The notes beneath the pieces were generated by a model. It searched no databases. It was not told the DNA's origin and was given only the letters and a program-made list of their open reading frames with translations. A stretch of DNA of 64,000 nucleotides from Planctomycetales bacterium ZRK34 (GTDB lineage Bacteria; Planctomycetota; Phycisphaerae; Phycisphaerales; Zrk34). The number at the start of each line of letters is the position of its first letter. The first letter of the stretch is position 1. Position numbers and translations under genes: made by a program. Of this stretch, positions 26,514-36,350 are shown one piece after another. The stretch covers positions 1,240,001 to 1,304,000 of the forward strand of contig CP050848.1 of the NCBI GenBank assembly GCA_014873095.1, read 5' to 3'.

Positions 26514-27944
26514 ATGCCGCTGGTGACCAAAGAAACATTCCTCGGCACTCTGGCCTGCCGAACCTACGGATGGCATCTCCGCCATACCAACGACCAGTCT
26601 CCATCCATCGCCGATCAGTTCCGCATGGAAGAGGGCAAGGAAGTCCACCGGCGAGCCCGAGCGATCTATCCTGATGGCATCTTCGCCGGTGACGCCACCA
26701 AGACGGCTGGCCTGGTCGCTGATCCTACCACTAACACCATCTTTGAAGCTGAATTTCAGGTGGACGGTTATGTCACCCGAGCTGACATCCTGCGGCGCGA
26801 AGACGACGGTTGGCATCTGATCGAGGTCAAGTCCAACGTCAACACCGATGACAAGCTGGTCGATGATCTGACTTATACGACCATGGTCCTGCGGCGCAGC
26901 GGCGTCAACCTCGTCCGGTGCTCGTTGATGCTGATCTCGAAGGACTATCGCCTCGGTATGCCGGACGACGCCCTGTTCGTACTGACCGATCACACGGACG
27001 ACGTGAAGGCTCGGGCCGATGAGTTTGAGAAGCAATGGGAATCGGTCAGGGACACCGTCAACCAGGCTGAACAGCCCGAGCCTAGATTGATCTGGGCTTG
27101 CCGGAATTGTGATCGTTTCAAGGCTGATTGCTTGGGAGCAGGTGTCAACAATCACATCTTCGACCTACCTCGTATCAGCGAGAAGAAATTCAATGATTTT
27201 GTGGCCATGGACGCTATGACCATCGACCGTATCCCGGTCGATTATGAACTGACTCCAAACCAAGACATTGTTCGCACTGCTGTTCGCTCAGGGAAGCCAG
27301 TCGTGCAGCCCAGTCTGGCTGATGAGTTGGCGGCGATCCGGTGGCCTGCCTACTACCTCGACTTCGAGACCTTCAAGACCGTCATCCCGTTGTACCCTGA
27401 TGTCGCGCCGCACGAGGCAATACTGACTCAGTACTCCATCCACATCTGTTCAGCGCCGGGGCAGGTCGACGACCATCGTGAATACCTGGCTGATCCATCG
27501 AGGGACTGTCGTAGGGAACTGACTGAGCAATTGATTGCTGACTTGGGCAATGAGGGGAGTATCGTGACGTATTCCCCCTACGAAAAGACAATGATCAACA
27601 AGTTGGCAGATGTATTCCCAGATTTAGCTGGACGGCTGGGACGCTGTATCGAGCGGCTGTACGACCTCAAGGATGTGCTGAGCAAGTGCTATTACCACCC
27701 ATGTTTCCATGGCAGCTACTCGATCAAAAAGGTATTGCCGGTGCTGGCACCTGATATGACGTATGAGGGGATGGAGGTTGGGGATGGGGACACGGCTTCA
27801 GCGATCTTCGCTAAGATGGCAATGGGCCGGAATAGCAAGGCGGAGATGAAGAAGATTCGGCGGGATTTGCTGACGTACTGCGGTCAGGACACCTTGGCGA
27901 TGGTACGGCTGCATGAGCGACTTGTGGACATCGCGTGCGACTGA
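26514..27944 (+). CDS. DUF2779 protein: Fe-S PD-(D/E)XK nuclease plus RNase H-like exonuclease part
   Basis: The protein has 476 residues. The N-terminal half has a Cas4/AddB-type layout: early Cys (TLACRTYG), nuclease residues in VDGYVTRADILRR and WHLIEVKSN, then WACRNCDRFKADCLG giving the remaining three Cys for a 4Fe-4S cluster. The C-terminal half is DUF2779 (AYYLDFETFKTVIPLY, IVTYSPYEKTMIN, CGQDTLAMVRLH), resembling DEDD exonucleases. Stand-alone members are of unknown role but often found in mobile or defence regions. The upstream gap to the ImmA gene is 50 bases, so joint transcription is possible. Confidence 0.8.
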   Translation: MPLVTKETFLGTLACRTYGWHLRHTNDQSPSIADQFRMEEGKEVHRRARAIYPDGIFAGDATKTAGLVADPTTNTIFEAEFQVDGYVTRADILRREDDGWHLIEVKSNVNTDDKLVDDLTYTTMVLRRSGVNLVRCSLMLISKDYRLGMPDDALFVLTDHTDDVKARADEFEKQWESVRDTVNQAEQPEPRLIWACRNCDRFKADCLGAGVNNHIFDLPRISEKKFNDFVAMDAMTIDRIPVDYELTPNQDIVRTAVRSGKPVVQPSLADELAAIRWPAYYLDFETFKTVIPLYPDVAPHEAILTQYSIHICSAPGQVDDHREYLADPSRDCRRELTEQLIADLGNEGSIVTYSPYEKTMINKLADVFPDLAGRLGRCIERLYDLKDVLSKCYYHPCFHGSYSIKKVLPVLAPDMTYEGMEVGDGDTASAIFAKMAMGRNSKAEMKKIRRDLLTYCGQDTLAMVRLHERLVDIACD

Positions 27945-28125
27945 CCGTGTCGGCGACGTTCGGTGATCTTAGTCGATATCGATTATTATCCTTGTGTGAT
28001 AGCGCAGCGCGATGTAGATTTTCAGCATGATTGATGACCTGCCGGGCATCCCCATTGATGCGATAACCGAGTACCAGTAATGGGCGTGCTTTGCATTGCC
28101 CATCCAGACAATTAGGACGGTTGAT

Positions 28126-29514
28126 ATGCACGAGATCATCTGCCCACACTGTAAAAAGGCGTTCAAGGTTGATGAGGCCGGGTATGCCGACATCTTGAAG
28201 CAGGTTCGAGACCACGAGTTCGAGCAGCAGTTGCACGAGCGGCTCGAATTGGCAGCGCAGGATAAGCAGAACGCGGTCGAGCTCGCCAAGGCCACAGTCA
28301 GCAGCGAGATGCAGAAGGCCGCATCGGCCAAGGACGCCGAGATTCAAGAATTGAAGGCCAAGCTCGACGCCGGTGAGGTGGAACAGAAACTTGCCGTGAC
28401 CGAGGCCTTGAAAACCGTGGAGAAGGAGCGCGACGCGCTCGCCAACGAGTTAGAGAAGTCCAAACGTGACAACGAGGCCGCGGCCAAACTCACCGAAGCG
28501 CAGCTCGCAAGGCAACTGCAAGAGACCGCCGCCACCAAAGACGCCGAGATTCAGAGCCTAAAGGCAAGGCTGGAAGCCAACGAGGTCGCCCAAAAGCTGG
28601 CGGTCACCCAGGCCGTTAGCGTCGTCGAGAAGGAACGGGACGATCTGATAAACAGCTTGAAACAGGCCGAGCTTGAAAAGAAGCTCGGCGAGCAGTCCCT
28701 TAAGGACAAGTACGAGACGCAGATCAAGGACCGCGACGACGCGATCGAACGTCTACGCGATATGAAGGCCCGGCTATCGACCAAGATGGTCGGTGAAACC
28801 CTCGAACAGCACTGCGAGACGGAGTTCAACCGCATCCGGGCGACCGCCTTCCCCAACGCCTACTTCGAGAAAGACAACGATGCATCATCGGGCAGCAAGG
28901 GCGACTACATCTTCAAGGACAAGAACGAGGCGGAAACCGAGATCGTCTCGATCATGTTCGAGATGAAGAACGAGAATGACGCGACCGCGACGAAGAAGAA
29001 AAACGAAGACTTCCTCAAGGAGCTGGACAAGGACCGCAACGAGAAAGGCTGCGAGTATGCGGTGCTGGTGTCGCTGCTCGAACCCGATAGCGAGCTATAT
29101 AACTCGGGGATCGTTGATGTGTGCCACCGCTACCCCAAGATGTATGTCATCCGGCCGCAGTTCTTCATTCCGATCATCACACTGCTGCGCAATGCCGCGA
29201 TGAAGTCGCTCGAATACAAAACCGAGCTTGCACTGGTCAGGGCGCAGAACACGGACATCACCAACTTCGAGGAAAAGCTGGAGAAGTTCAAGACAGGCTT
29301 CGCCCGGAATTACGACCTCGCCTCGCGCCAGTTTCAGGACGCGATCGACGAGATCGACAAGTCGATCACACATTTGCAGAAAACAAGAGACGCTCTGCTC
29401 AGCTCAAGCCGGAACCTGCGTCTTGCCAACGACAAAGCCCAAGACGTGACGATCAAGAAGCTGACGCACAACAACCCGACGATGAAGGCGAAGTTCGATG
29501 AGCTGGATACCTGA
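28126..29514 (+). CDS. DUF2130 coiled-coil protein with nuclease-like C-terminus
   Basis: The ATG at 28126 gives [13 protein letters not shown], a Cys pair typical of the family start; earlier starts are unlikely. The protein has about 460 residues: a long coiled coil (about 40-240) with internally repeated blocks ([20 protein letters not shown] versus [20 protein letters not shown]), then the DUF2130 domain ([46 protein letters not shown]). The spacing GDY...FEMK fits a PD-(D/E)XK-like site. Function not established. Confidence 0.8.
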   Translation: MHEIICPHCKKAFKVDEAGYADILKQVRDHEFEQQLHERLELAAQDKQNAVELAKATVSSEMQKAASAKDAEIQELKAKLDAGEVEQKLAVTEALKTVEKERDALANELEKSKRDNEAAAKLTEAQLARQLQETAATKDAEIQSLKARLEANEVAQKLAVTQAVSVVEKERDDLINSLKQAELEKKLGEQSLKDKYETQIKDRDDAIERLRDMKARLSTKMVGETLEQHCETEFNRIRATAFPNAYFEKDNDASSGSKGDYIFKDKNEAETEIVSIMFEMKNENDATATKKKNEDFLKELDKDRNEKGCEYAVLVSLLEPDSELYNSGIVDVCHRYPKMYVIRPQFFIPIITLLRNAAMKSLEYKTELALVRAQNTDITNFEEKLEKFKTGFARNYDLASRQFQDAIDEIDKSITHLQKTRDALLSSSRNLRLANDKAQDVTIKKLTHNNPTMKAKFDELDT

Positions 29515-29580
29515 GATGGAGAGGGTTTCGCTGCCCAAGCTCGAAGCGCCACTGGATGACACGGAATAGGCGGTCATGCC

Positions 29581-29808
29581 ATGAGAATCAAGACGGTTCA
29601 CATTCACAACTGGCGATCTATTCAGGATGTCGATATCGCCTGTGAGCGGATGATGGTATTTATCGGTCAGAACAACCACGGCAAGTCGAACATTCTGACA
29701 TCTTTGCTGGGGCATTGGGCGAGATTGAAGCTTTGGAACTGCCGATGCTTGATGCCGCAGGCAGTGCTGATGGTGATTGATCAATGGCGGCATCTCAATG
29801 GCCAATGA
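29581..29808 (+). pseudogene. Fragment of an OLD/AAA ATPase gene
   Basis: Only the first 45 residues look genuine: MRIKTVHIHNWRSIQDVDI and a Walker A loop (IGQNNHGKSNIL) of the OLD-family/AAA_15 type, as in GajA-like nucleases. After TSLLGHW the frame turns into unrelated sequence and overlaps the next gene's start. The rest of the ATPase and the Toprim domain are absent. Confidence 0.65.
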
Positions 29809-29846
29809 AACATCTGAAACAATTTGAGATGTACGTAGAGCTTCAA

Positions 29847-30764
29847 ATGTCTGAAAACAAATACGAACTTGGAATGATTGTCGTCCACCCGGCCAGGCCC
29901 AAATGGGGTCCGGGCAAGGTTGTTAGGGTTGAATATGATAAGGTTCATGTCATCTGGCGTGATCTTCCCGAGCAAGAGGCCAAGAAGATCGTATCAAGCG
30001 TCGTGCCGTTGACCTTAGCACCCATTCAACACGATCCGATCTTGGACAATCTACCCCCATTGGTAGAAGAAGATGGTACGCTCAAACTACCCGCTGAGCG
30101 ATTGACAGTTAAGCAGGCCGTTGAACAATTTCGAGCCATATTCCCACAGGGGTTCAACGATCCAAAATATCTTGGTAATTCTGATTATGGAGAACGCACT
30201 TACAAATGGGCCGCCCATGAGTTGTTCGTCGCGACACTGGGAAACGGGCAGCTCCGAGACTTAATTGCAACTGACACAGCCGAGGCAGTAGTTCGTGTTG
30301 AGCGATGCGTTGGCAGAGTAAATCTGCTTTATCCGACTGAAGCTGCTGCATTACGTGATGCTATGAAAGACGGTGATGCTGCTCGCAACTTTCTATCCAC
30401 TCTAGCTGACCTGCTTGATACAGATCGGCCAAACGAGGAACTGTTTGCACCCTACGCAAAAGCAGTAATAGATTTGCCCGCCGAGCGTGGACGGGTCGCC
30501 ACTTGGCCTGTTGCTACGATCATGCCGTACCTCGCTCAGCCTAACCGACATATGTTCCTCAAGCCTACGATCACCGAAAAGGCGGCTTCCGTCTTAGCGT
30601 TCAATCTGAATTACCAGCCAACACCGAATTGGCTAACATACAGTAGCCTTCTGCGGATGTCCGAGGTCTATCGCGACAAACTGCAAGACCTAGTCCCCAG
30701 AGACATGATTGATGTTCAGTCATTTTTCTGGATAACCTGTGGAGGATACGACAGTATCCAATGA
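29847..30764 (+). CDS. DUF3553-like protein
   Basis: The ATG at 29847 (MSENKYELGMIVVHP) is chosen because the conserved domain begins directly after it. Residues 5-40 (GMIVVHPARPKWGPGKVV, VHVIWRDL) resemble the small DUF3553/CarD-like barrel found near UvrD-type helicases. The remaining 260 residues are helical with FPQGFNDPKYLG and ATIMPYLAQPNRHMFLKP, a region seen after this domain in accessory-genome proteins of unknown role. It converges on the MORC-like gene with a 7-base gap. Confidence 0.6.
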   Translation: MSENKYELGMIVVHPARPKWGPGKVVRVEYDKVHVIWRDLPEQEAKKIVSSVVPLTLAPIQHDPILDNLPPLVEEDGTLKLPAERLTVKQAVEQFRAIFPQGFNDPKYLGNSDYGERTYKWAAHELFVATLGNGQLRDLIATDTAEAVVRVERCVGRVNLLYPTEAAALRDAMKDGDAARNFLSTLADLLDTDRPNEELFAPYAKAVIDLPAERGRVATWPVATIMPYLAQPNRHMFLKPTITEKAASVLAFNLNYQPTPNWLTYSSLLRMSEVYRDKLQDLVPRDMIDVQSFFWITCGGYDSIQ

Positions 30765-30771
30765 TACAAAT

Positions 30772-32280
30772 CTATAGTTCCTGATCCGCGATTGCTGCAT
30801 CTGATTCATAAATCTCCAACTGAAGTAAGCCATTCTTTAACCATTTAACGGTGTCATGTCGGATGTTTTTTGCTTTTGTTGCTTTCCATTCGGCCAGTGC
30901 ATCATAAACACATTCCATTAGATAATTACGGACACCACCTGCCCCGCCCGATATCCGATGAAAATGCGGATGTTTAGCGTTCACGGCGACGATGACTTGA
31001 TCTCCAGGAAAATCAGATGAGAAATACGGATCATTTGGGCTCGCCTGCGCATTTAAGTAAAGCCTTACAGGTATTTCCCCAACGTTAAGCGCAAGAACGG
31101 GTTCATCGTTTTGAGATGACTCAATTAAGGGAACATTCGCAGATTTAACCACTTCATCTGGAGGCACTACTTGCAGATTGATCGCATCGACAAATGCAGC
31201 GTTCTGCATCTGCTCACGCAATTCACTGATTCCCAACTGAATTTCTGCCGGGGTTGGGCCACCTGTTACATCTCCCAGGTCCTTTCTGGGTTTCCCGGCA
31301 ATCTCAATATAGTGTGCGTACTCGTCTGCCAAATAATTTTGCAGTTCGAATTCTTCGTCGTCATCCCACAATATCTCGTCTTTTGTATGGCTTATTGAAA
31401 ATCCATCGAGGTGAACCTCGCCAACCAAACGCTGATTGCGAAGATCGTTCGGGGCGTCATGGCCGAATATCTTTTCTGGACGCCAAGCATCTGGTTGACC
31501 TTGGATCACCCTACCCCGACGAACAATCGCCAACCCTGCTTTACTTCGTCCACCAGGATTTAGAATCCCAATCCATCCTGATACGGACTTGCCATTTATT
31601 GTCGCGCTGAATGGTCGCCTGTATATTTCGCCTTTTACTTCAAGAAAATGATATTCTTCATCGGCTTCAAGCGGCTCACCGTCATTAATGGTGATCCACA
31701 AATCGGCCTCTCGAAGGTCCACACGATACATTGATCTGATATACGTCTCGATTCGTTTTCTTGTATGGCCATGCGGCTTGCGATGTAGTTTTCTAATGTC
31801 AATCGTCGTGTAATGTAATGATTGCTCCTTTGGCCGACTTACTGTAGGCAACTCCAAGTCGCCTGATGCCACCTTCTCAACATCAATTGTGACTTCGTAC
31901 TCAAATGCATCTCCCAGCTTCTTTGTAGTTACTGTCCATAGATCGCCAAACCAACAGGCCGCGGTCTTCATTCCAAGGCCATACTCACATCGCCCATTTG
32001 CATTCAGCGGCGGGACGCCGAGCTGCAATGCTCTGCGTAAATCTGTTTCATTCATCCCCATTGCGTTGTCATGAATGCGCAAATGATCTTTGTCGTATGA
32101 TACCTCTACTACTAAAGGAGGAATATCATCTATACCGGTTAAGCTTGTGCGGTTGTCAAAGAAACTCTGCGTAGCATTATCAATAAATTCAGCAAGGGCA
32201 TACCATGCGCGGTAGCCAAGCCGTTTATATGAACGGATCACCCCGGTTCCCACATCCATTCGAATAGTATCACTTGTCAT
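30772..32280 (-). CDS. MORC-like GHKL ATPase of a restriction-type system
   Basis: The protein has 502 residues. The GHKL fold is clear: N-box ALAEFIDNATQSF, G1 HDNAMGM, G2 YGLGMKTAACWFG. An S5-like domain and a C-terminal region follow. Such ATPases open and close as dimers around DNA. It is the last of four overlapping genes (methylase, helicase, PD-(D/E)XK, ATPase), with a 4-base ATGA overlap to the nuclease gene. This arrangement corresponds to the prokaryotic MORC-containing restriction-modification systems, and to the Hma (helicase-methylase-ATPase) defence type. Confidence 0.85.
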   Translation of the reverse strand: MTSDTIRMDVGTGVIRSYKRLGYRAWYALAEFIDNATQSFFDNRTSLTGIDDIPPLVVEVSYDKDHLRIHDNAMGMNETDLRRALQLGVPPLNANGRCEYGLGMKTAACWFGDLWTVTTKKLGDAFEYEVTIDVEKVASGDLELPTVSRPKEQSLHYTTIDIRKLHRKPHGHTRKRIETYIRSMYRVDLREADLWITINDGEPLEADEEYHFLEVKGEIYRRPFSATINGKSVSGWIGILNPGGRSKAGLAIVRRGRVIQGQPDAWRPEKIFGHDAPNDLRNQRLVGEVHLDGFSISHTKDEILWDDDEEFELQNYLADEYAHYIEIAGKPRKDLGDVTGGPTPAEIQLGISELREQMQNAAFVDAINLQVVPPDEVVKSANVPLIESSQNDEPVLALNVGEIPVRLYLNAQASPNDPYFSSDFPGDQVIVAVNAKHPHFHRISGGAGGVRNYLMECVYDALAEWKATKAKNIRHDTVKWLKNGLLQLEIYESDAAIADQEL

Positions 32281-33101
32281 CGAAGTTGCCTCCTAATGGC
32301 AGATGTTAACGTATTGAGAAATAGTTCACCAGCATCATTGTGGCCGAGAATAAACTCGCGTCTATCGCCAAGTGGAAACGCACCTTCGGCGAAAAGGAAT
32401 GCATTTGATCCAAGAATATGGAATTTCCAAGTGGTCCAGGCGTCACCTACACGTATTCGAACATGTTTGCCATCAGCAAATGCAATCGGCTCTGGCTTCA
32501 AGACATGCAATGACCGTGGCATCGCACCCTCACGAATGCACGGGGATAGGTATTCTACCCCTCGCGTAGGTCGATCACCGTCAACTAAATAACTTCGGCG
32601 GCCGTGGCGATCAACGTAGGGACTAACAACCATGATCTGAGCATAATCTTGAACTATTGGCTTCCATTTTGCCACATAGTCATTTACGACGATTAGTATT
32701 TTGGGCTGGCGGTGTACAACTAGAGATGCAAGCCTACATTGGTCATCTTGTGACAATTGAAGTTCACGAGACAGTGCATTTGCATGAGTATCGCCGTAAA
32801 TACCTAATGCAAGCACTTCAACCTGCGGCGCGACGTGCTGTTCGAGTGAGTGATGGGACAGCTCGACTTCGACAACCCACCACGAACGAAAAGATGGATC
32901 AACTAATGCAAGATCACCTTGCTTCGGGCCGTGCCCAGTACTGAAAGCCTCTACTTCAGCCTTAAACCGCACAACGCTCCAGCCTGAGAATATTTGTTGG
33001 CCATGAGCGAGTAATGAGGCCTCATAATCGGCTTCTATGAGCAGCCGAGAAGATATTGGCGTGAATAACTCATCATCGAATAGCAATTCACCCATCTTCA
33101 T
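32277..33101 (-). CDS. PD-(D/E)XK-like nuclease of the MORC/Hma operon
   Basis: The protein has 274 residues. The nuclease core is GPKQGDLALVDPSFRSWWVVEVELSHH (written here in two pieces: GDLALVDP and WWVVEVEL), giving Asp and Glu-X-Glu at the expected spacing, with Glu in place of the usual Lys. The C-terminal half is beta-rich with a G-rich tail. It overlaps both neighbours, so it is translated as part of the complex. Predicted to cut target DNA when the helicase and ATPase license it. Confidence 0.65.
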   Translation of the reverse strand: MKMGELLFDDELFTPISSRLLIEADYEASLLAHGQQIFSGWSVVRFKAEVEAFSTGHGPKQGDLALVDPSFRSWWVVEVELSHHSLEQHVAPQVEVLALGIYGDTHANALSRELQLSQDDQCRLASLVVHRQPKILIVVNDYVAKWKPIVQDYAQIMVVSPYVDRHGRRSYLVDGDRPTRGVEYLSPCIREGAMPRSLHVLKPEPIAFADGKHVRIRVGDAWTTWKFHILGSNAFLFAEGAFPLGDRREFILGHNDAGELFLNTLTSAIRRQLR

Positions 33102-34284
33102 GCTCCACGCGCATCCAACTCACATCCGCGGTGTCGGTATGTCTCATTTCTTCGGCTTCTTTCAGCAACCTCTCTTCCTCGATATCTGTTGCATAGATGG
33201 TGTAGATGATGGCCTTTGACTTTCCTTCAGCAGGCCTAAGAACACGTCCCAGCCTCTGGATACGCTGACGTATACTCGCCGAGGCTGATGCGATGATCGC
33301 TACTTGAGTTTCAGGAATATTCACACCTTCATCCAACGCTCGACAGCAAATGAGGGTGGAATACACACCACGCCGAAATAACTTTAGATTACTAACGCGG
33401 ATCGATGGACCAACCCTTGTGTGATACATTACCACACTATGTCCACGCTCACGCGCCATTTTTTCTATTGTTGTGGCAGCTGCAACATCTTCATGAAATA
33501 CCATAATGCGAGAATTTGGATGCCTCTCAATCAACTTCACCGCCATGGGGATGCGCATCGTAGCGCAGTTCGCGATTCGCGCCCGGCGTCGTAGCAAATT
33601 TGTAATCGTCTCTTCATCACTCGGGCTATTATTACGCTGCTTAATGGCAATTACGCGAGACAAACGAGAATATTGTTTCTTTTCATCTGCCAACATATTG
33701 ATACGAACATTCACGAGCTCGAAAACAGTAACCACACCATCACGGCGAGCTTCAGCTAAAGAATACTTGTAGATTACTTCACCAAGCGCAGGTATGATTG
33801 CATCGTATAATGCGTTGTCATAATCTCGCTCTGGCGTCGCAGACAATCCAAGCGATGCCTTAAATTGCCCTACTATCGCTTTCCTATTGATCTCGCCGCC
33901 AGCACGATGGCACTCATCAACAATTAACATCCAATCTCCGGATAAGTCTACGTGCCGTTCTTTGTTTCGCGCTGAATTAATCACCATAATCACAATCCGA
34001 TGGCATGCCTCTGGCTTCTGCCGAGGCGCAAGACGGATATGCTTTGGTGCGATTCCGAGTTCATATTCCAAACTTACAGCCCACTGATCTGCAAGCGCAA
34101 CACTTGGTACTACAACAAATATTCGGCCATTTGGATGGGTAGAAAGGAAGTCAACGATACATGCTTCAGCGAATATAGTCTTTCCACCTCCAGTCACTAC
34201 CTGTATTATGCCGCGTTGGCCACTTTCTCGCCATTTTGCGAGAGCAACCTTTTGCCACGCTCTTAGCTCATACTTAAGCTTCAC
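33088..34284 (-). CDS. SF2 DEAD/DEAH-type helicase
   Basis: The protein has 398 residues. Motifs: LRAWQKVALAKW (Q-like), Walker A VVTGGGKTIFA, motif Ia VVPSVALADQW, motif II DECHRAGG, motif III GLSATPERD, motif V ALDEGVNIPETQ and motif VI RIQRLGRVLRP. It is a compact Res/XPB-like translocase without extra domains. Its place between methylase and nuclease genes, with overlaps at both ends, supports a role as the motor of a restriction-type complex. Confidence 0.9.
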   Translation of the reverse strand: MKLKYELRAWQKVALAKWRESGQRGIIQVVTGGGKTIFAEACIVDFLSTHPNGRIFVVVPSVALADQWAVSLEYELGIAPKHIRLAPRQKPEACHRIVIMVINSARNKERHVDLSGDWMLIVDECHRAGGEINRKAIVGQFKASLGLSATPERDYDNALYDAIIPALGEVIYKYSLAEARRDGVVTVFELVNVRINMLADEKKQYSRLSRVIAIKQRNNSPSDEETITNLLRRRARIANCATMRIPMAVKLIERHPNSRIMVFHEDVAAATTIEKMARERGHSVVMYHTRVGPSIRVSNLKLFRRGVYSTLICCRALDEGVNIPETQVAIIASASASIRQRIQRLGRVLRPAEGKSKAIIYTIYATDIEEERLLKEAEEMRHTDTADVSWMRVEHEDG

Positions 34285-35264
34285 CGACGACGCTTCCTGG
34301 AGGTTACAAATCGCTGCTTAGACGGTATAAGGTTGTTATGATTAATCTCAACTACGGCCCATCGTCGGCGTAAGTCTTCTGCAATTCGTCCTGTAGTATT
34401 TGACCCACCAAATGGGTCGAGTACTAAATCGTCTGGATCAGTCAAAAAACTTACAAAGAATCGAGCCAGAGCTTCTTGCATTCTGGCTGGATGAGCTTTT
34501 ATGCCTTTTCGACGACAGTATTCCAGGTACGGATCACCACCGGATTTCGTATTTCCAGCAACTACCACGCTTCCAAAATGATCCAGTGTCTCTTGAAGAA
34601 GGCAACTGGCAGGTATTGCTCCCCCATTGTCCCGCAGAAAGCTCTTTTCGCCGATGACATGCTCGGATGGACGATGGCCTGCGTTATATGATTGGCGCTT
34701 CAGTAAATCTCGCATGGCTTTGCTGTACGGTACTAAGATATTTCGATTATCTGCCTTTGGATGCTTAGATGGGGACAACCACCACACCCTTGTCCAGCTG
34801 TCTTTAATACGAGACCGCTCAACATTTACGTACTGCACCGGCGACGGAAGTCTGGCGGGATTATGGCAAATGAATTCCTGACAAAGATTCAAGTCCCCAG
34901 AATCCCGCACAGCCAGTAGAGCCTCCATCGGCAATGTAGACATTGTTGGTTCACCCGGATTCCATGCATTGCCGATTTCAATTACTAAAGAACCATCATC
35001 TGCCAGCAATTGACGAAGTTTCGGGGCCAAGCGTCGAAGCCAGTCAAGATACGCGGAACCGTTGAGGTTGCCATAAGACTTTTTTCGACTCAATGGAAAT
35101 GGCGGTGATGTCACAATCAGATTGACATTACCATTCAACTCTCTGGCATATCGTGATTCTAACCAATCCTCAATCGAAGCAATCCAATATCTTCCCTTGC
35201 GCGTTCTGTAACCCTGAAACGGCTTTGACAGTGAGTGTATTTTGCTTCTAGATGACTTCGGCAT
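34281..35264 (-). CDS. DNA methyltransferase (N4/N6, PF01555 type)
   Basis: The protein has 327 residues. The order of motifs is catalytic first (VTSPPFPLSRK, motif IV with TSPPF) and AdoMet-binding last (LVLDPFGGSNTTGRIAE, motif I), so it is a beta-class enzyme. The TSPPF form is common in N4-cytosine enzymes, DPPY in adenine enzymes. First gene of the MORC/Hma operon, so its methylation presumably marks self DNA. It has an ATGA overlap with the helicase. Confidence 0.85.
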   Translation of the reverse strand: MPKSSRSKIHSLSKPFQGYRTRKGRYWIASIEDWLESRYARELNGNVNLIVTSPPFPLSRKKSYGNLNGSAYLDWLRRLAPKLRQLLADDGSLVIEIGNAWNPGEPTMSTLPMEALLAVRDSGDLNLCQEFICHNPARLPSPVQYVNVERSRIKDSWTRVWWLSPSKHPKADNRNILVPYSKAMRDLLKRQSYNAGHRPSEHVIGEKSFLRDNGGAIPASCLLQETLDHFGSVVVAGNTKSGGDPYLEYCRRKGIKAHPARMQEALARFFVSFLTDPDDLVLDPFGGSNTTGRIAEDLRRRWAVVEINHNNLIPSKQRFVTSRKRRR

Positions 35265-35378
35265 ATGTCGTGTATCTTGAAACCCTTAACAGAGATTTCT
35301 CGCTGGCTTGTTTCTTAAGCGAGAATATACAACTAGCAACACTACCTATACGGGTTAATCCTTCACCCCAGCTTATGA

Positions 35379-35609
35379 TTAGGATTCTGGCACGTACCAT
35401 GCCATAGTAAGGCGCTCATTACCATCATCTCTGTCATCCGTCTCTTCACACCGGAACAACATGCCGGCTATCTCTAGCCGGTCAGGCCAATGATTCATCC
35501 TCTGTCCCATTGCTTTGACACTACCATCGTCCTGACGTATTCCGGTGAATTCGAGTCGCTCAACATCCTTTACCGTAAGATGTAACGGCATGTTCGATTT
35601 TGTATTCAT
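35379..35609 (-). CDS. Hypothetical protein, 76 aa
   Basis: The ATG at 35609 (MNTKSNMPLHLTVKD) starts a small soluble protein with a beta pattern (VERLEFTGIRQDDGS, LEIAGMLFRCEETDD). It lies alone, upstream of the MORC/Hma operon on the same strand. I do not recognise it; similar small proteins are common in integrative elements. Confidence 0.4.
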   Translation of the reverse strand: MNTKSNMPLHLTVKDVERLEFTGIRQDDGSVKAMGQRMNHWPDRLEIAGMLFRCEETDDRDDGNERLTMAWYVPES

Positions 35610-35723
35610 GATGCTGAAGATTACCTTTTGCCTTGAATGAGTCAAGCGGCAGAGGCTGGGATTCACTTTAACGGCCTTTACTGCCAGTTTCAGCTTCCAC
35701 CGGAGACTGACAATAGCTGCGCC

Positions 35724-36047
35724 TCAGACTAGACCCCTTATTTCCCCTTGTTCGACAAGCCGCCGTACAGAACTGACGGAAAAATGAATGTCGCGTTCAA
35801 TTCTCAGGCCGCCACGACCTTCGACAGCCTCGATCTCATCGAGAGAGAAGTAGCCCCATTCGGTTTCATGCCCCTCTACCAGACCCCAACAGATTCGGGT
35901 TTCGGGGTTGTACTCGATCACGAACCACGTCCAATTTGTCCAAGGCGTGAACAACTTCACGTGGACGATCTTATCGCCGAGCTTAACGTGCTCAGTGGCA
36001 TAAAGCGGCGGTAGCCTCTGCTCAATGTTCGTGGGTATGAGTTCCAT
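35724..36047 (-). CDS. DUF2958 protein
   Basis: The ATG at 36047 gives MELIPTNIEQRLPPLYATEH, which is exactly the usual beginning of DUF2958; an AAGGAA site precedes it. The rest (VHVKLFTPWTNWTWFVIEY, WGLVEGHETEWGYFSLDEIE, IERDIHFS) follows the family closely over 107 residues. DUF2958 proteins occur on plasmids and conjugative elements; their role is unknown. Confidence 0.9.
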   Translation of the reverse strand: MELIPTNIEQRLPPLYATEHVKLGDKIVHVKLFTPWTNWTWFVIEYNPETRICWGLVEGHETEWGYFSLDEIEAVEGRGGLRIERDIHFSVSSVRRLVEQGEIRGLV

Positions 36048-36099
36048 GAAGCAGTTCCTTTTCTTTCGCGCGGAAAATGGAATGTTGCAGGAGCCAACG

Positions 36100-36249
36100 T
36101 CAGAGACTGAGTGGCCGCACCTCAGTAACGATTGCGCCCGGGTATTTCTGTTCGGTTGCAATTGCGGCGCTGGCCTGCGACGGAGCGGCAACGATGTCCG
36201 TGATCGTCCTGCCGTTCAGGGTCAGTCTCACCATCCATAGAGTTTCCAT
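36100..36249 (-). CDS. Small hypothetical protein, 49 aa
   Basis: The frame begins METLWMVRLTLNGRTITDIV and ends PGAIVTEVRPLSL. The internal Met at base 36234 may be the true start (GGAAA lies just before it). The pattern, a short strand pair, a helix rich in Ala, then YPGAIVTEVR, recurs in tiny proteins of integrative elements. It precedes the DUF2958 gene by 52 bases and is divergent from the amidoligase. It is not longer than many chance frames, but its sequence is convincing. Confidence 0.5.
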   Translation of the reverse strand: METLWMVRLTLNGRTITDIVAAPSQASAAIATEQKYPGAIVTEVRPLSL

Positions 36250-36350
36250 ACCTACATGAAGTGGTCATTCCATAGCCGGAGCCAAGCCTCGACTCCGGCA
36301 GCACGTTTCAGTCGGCTTCTCGGTGACGCAACACCAACGGAGCCGCAGCC

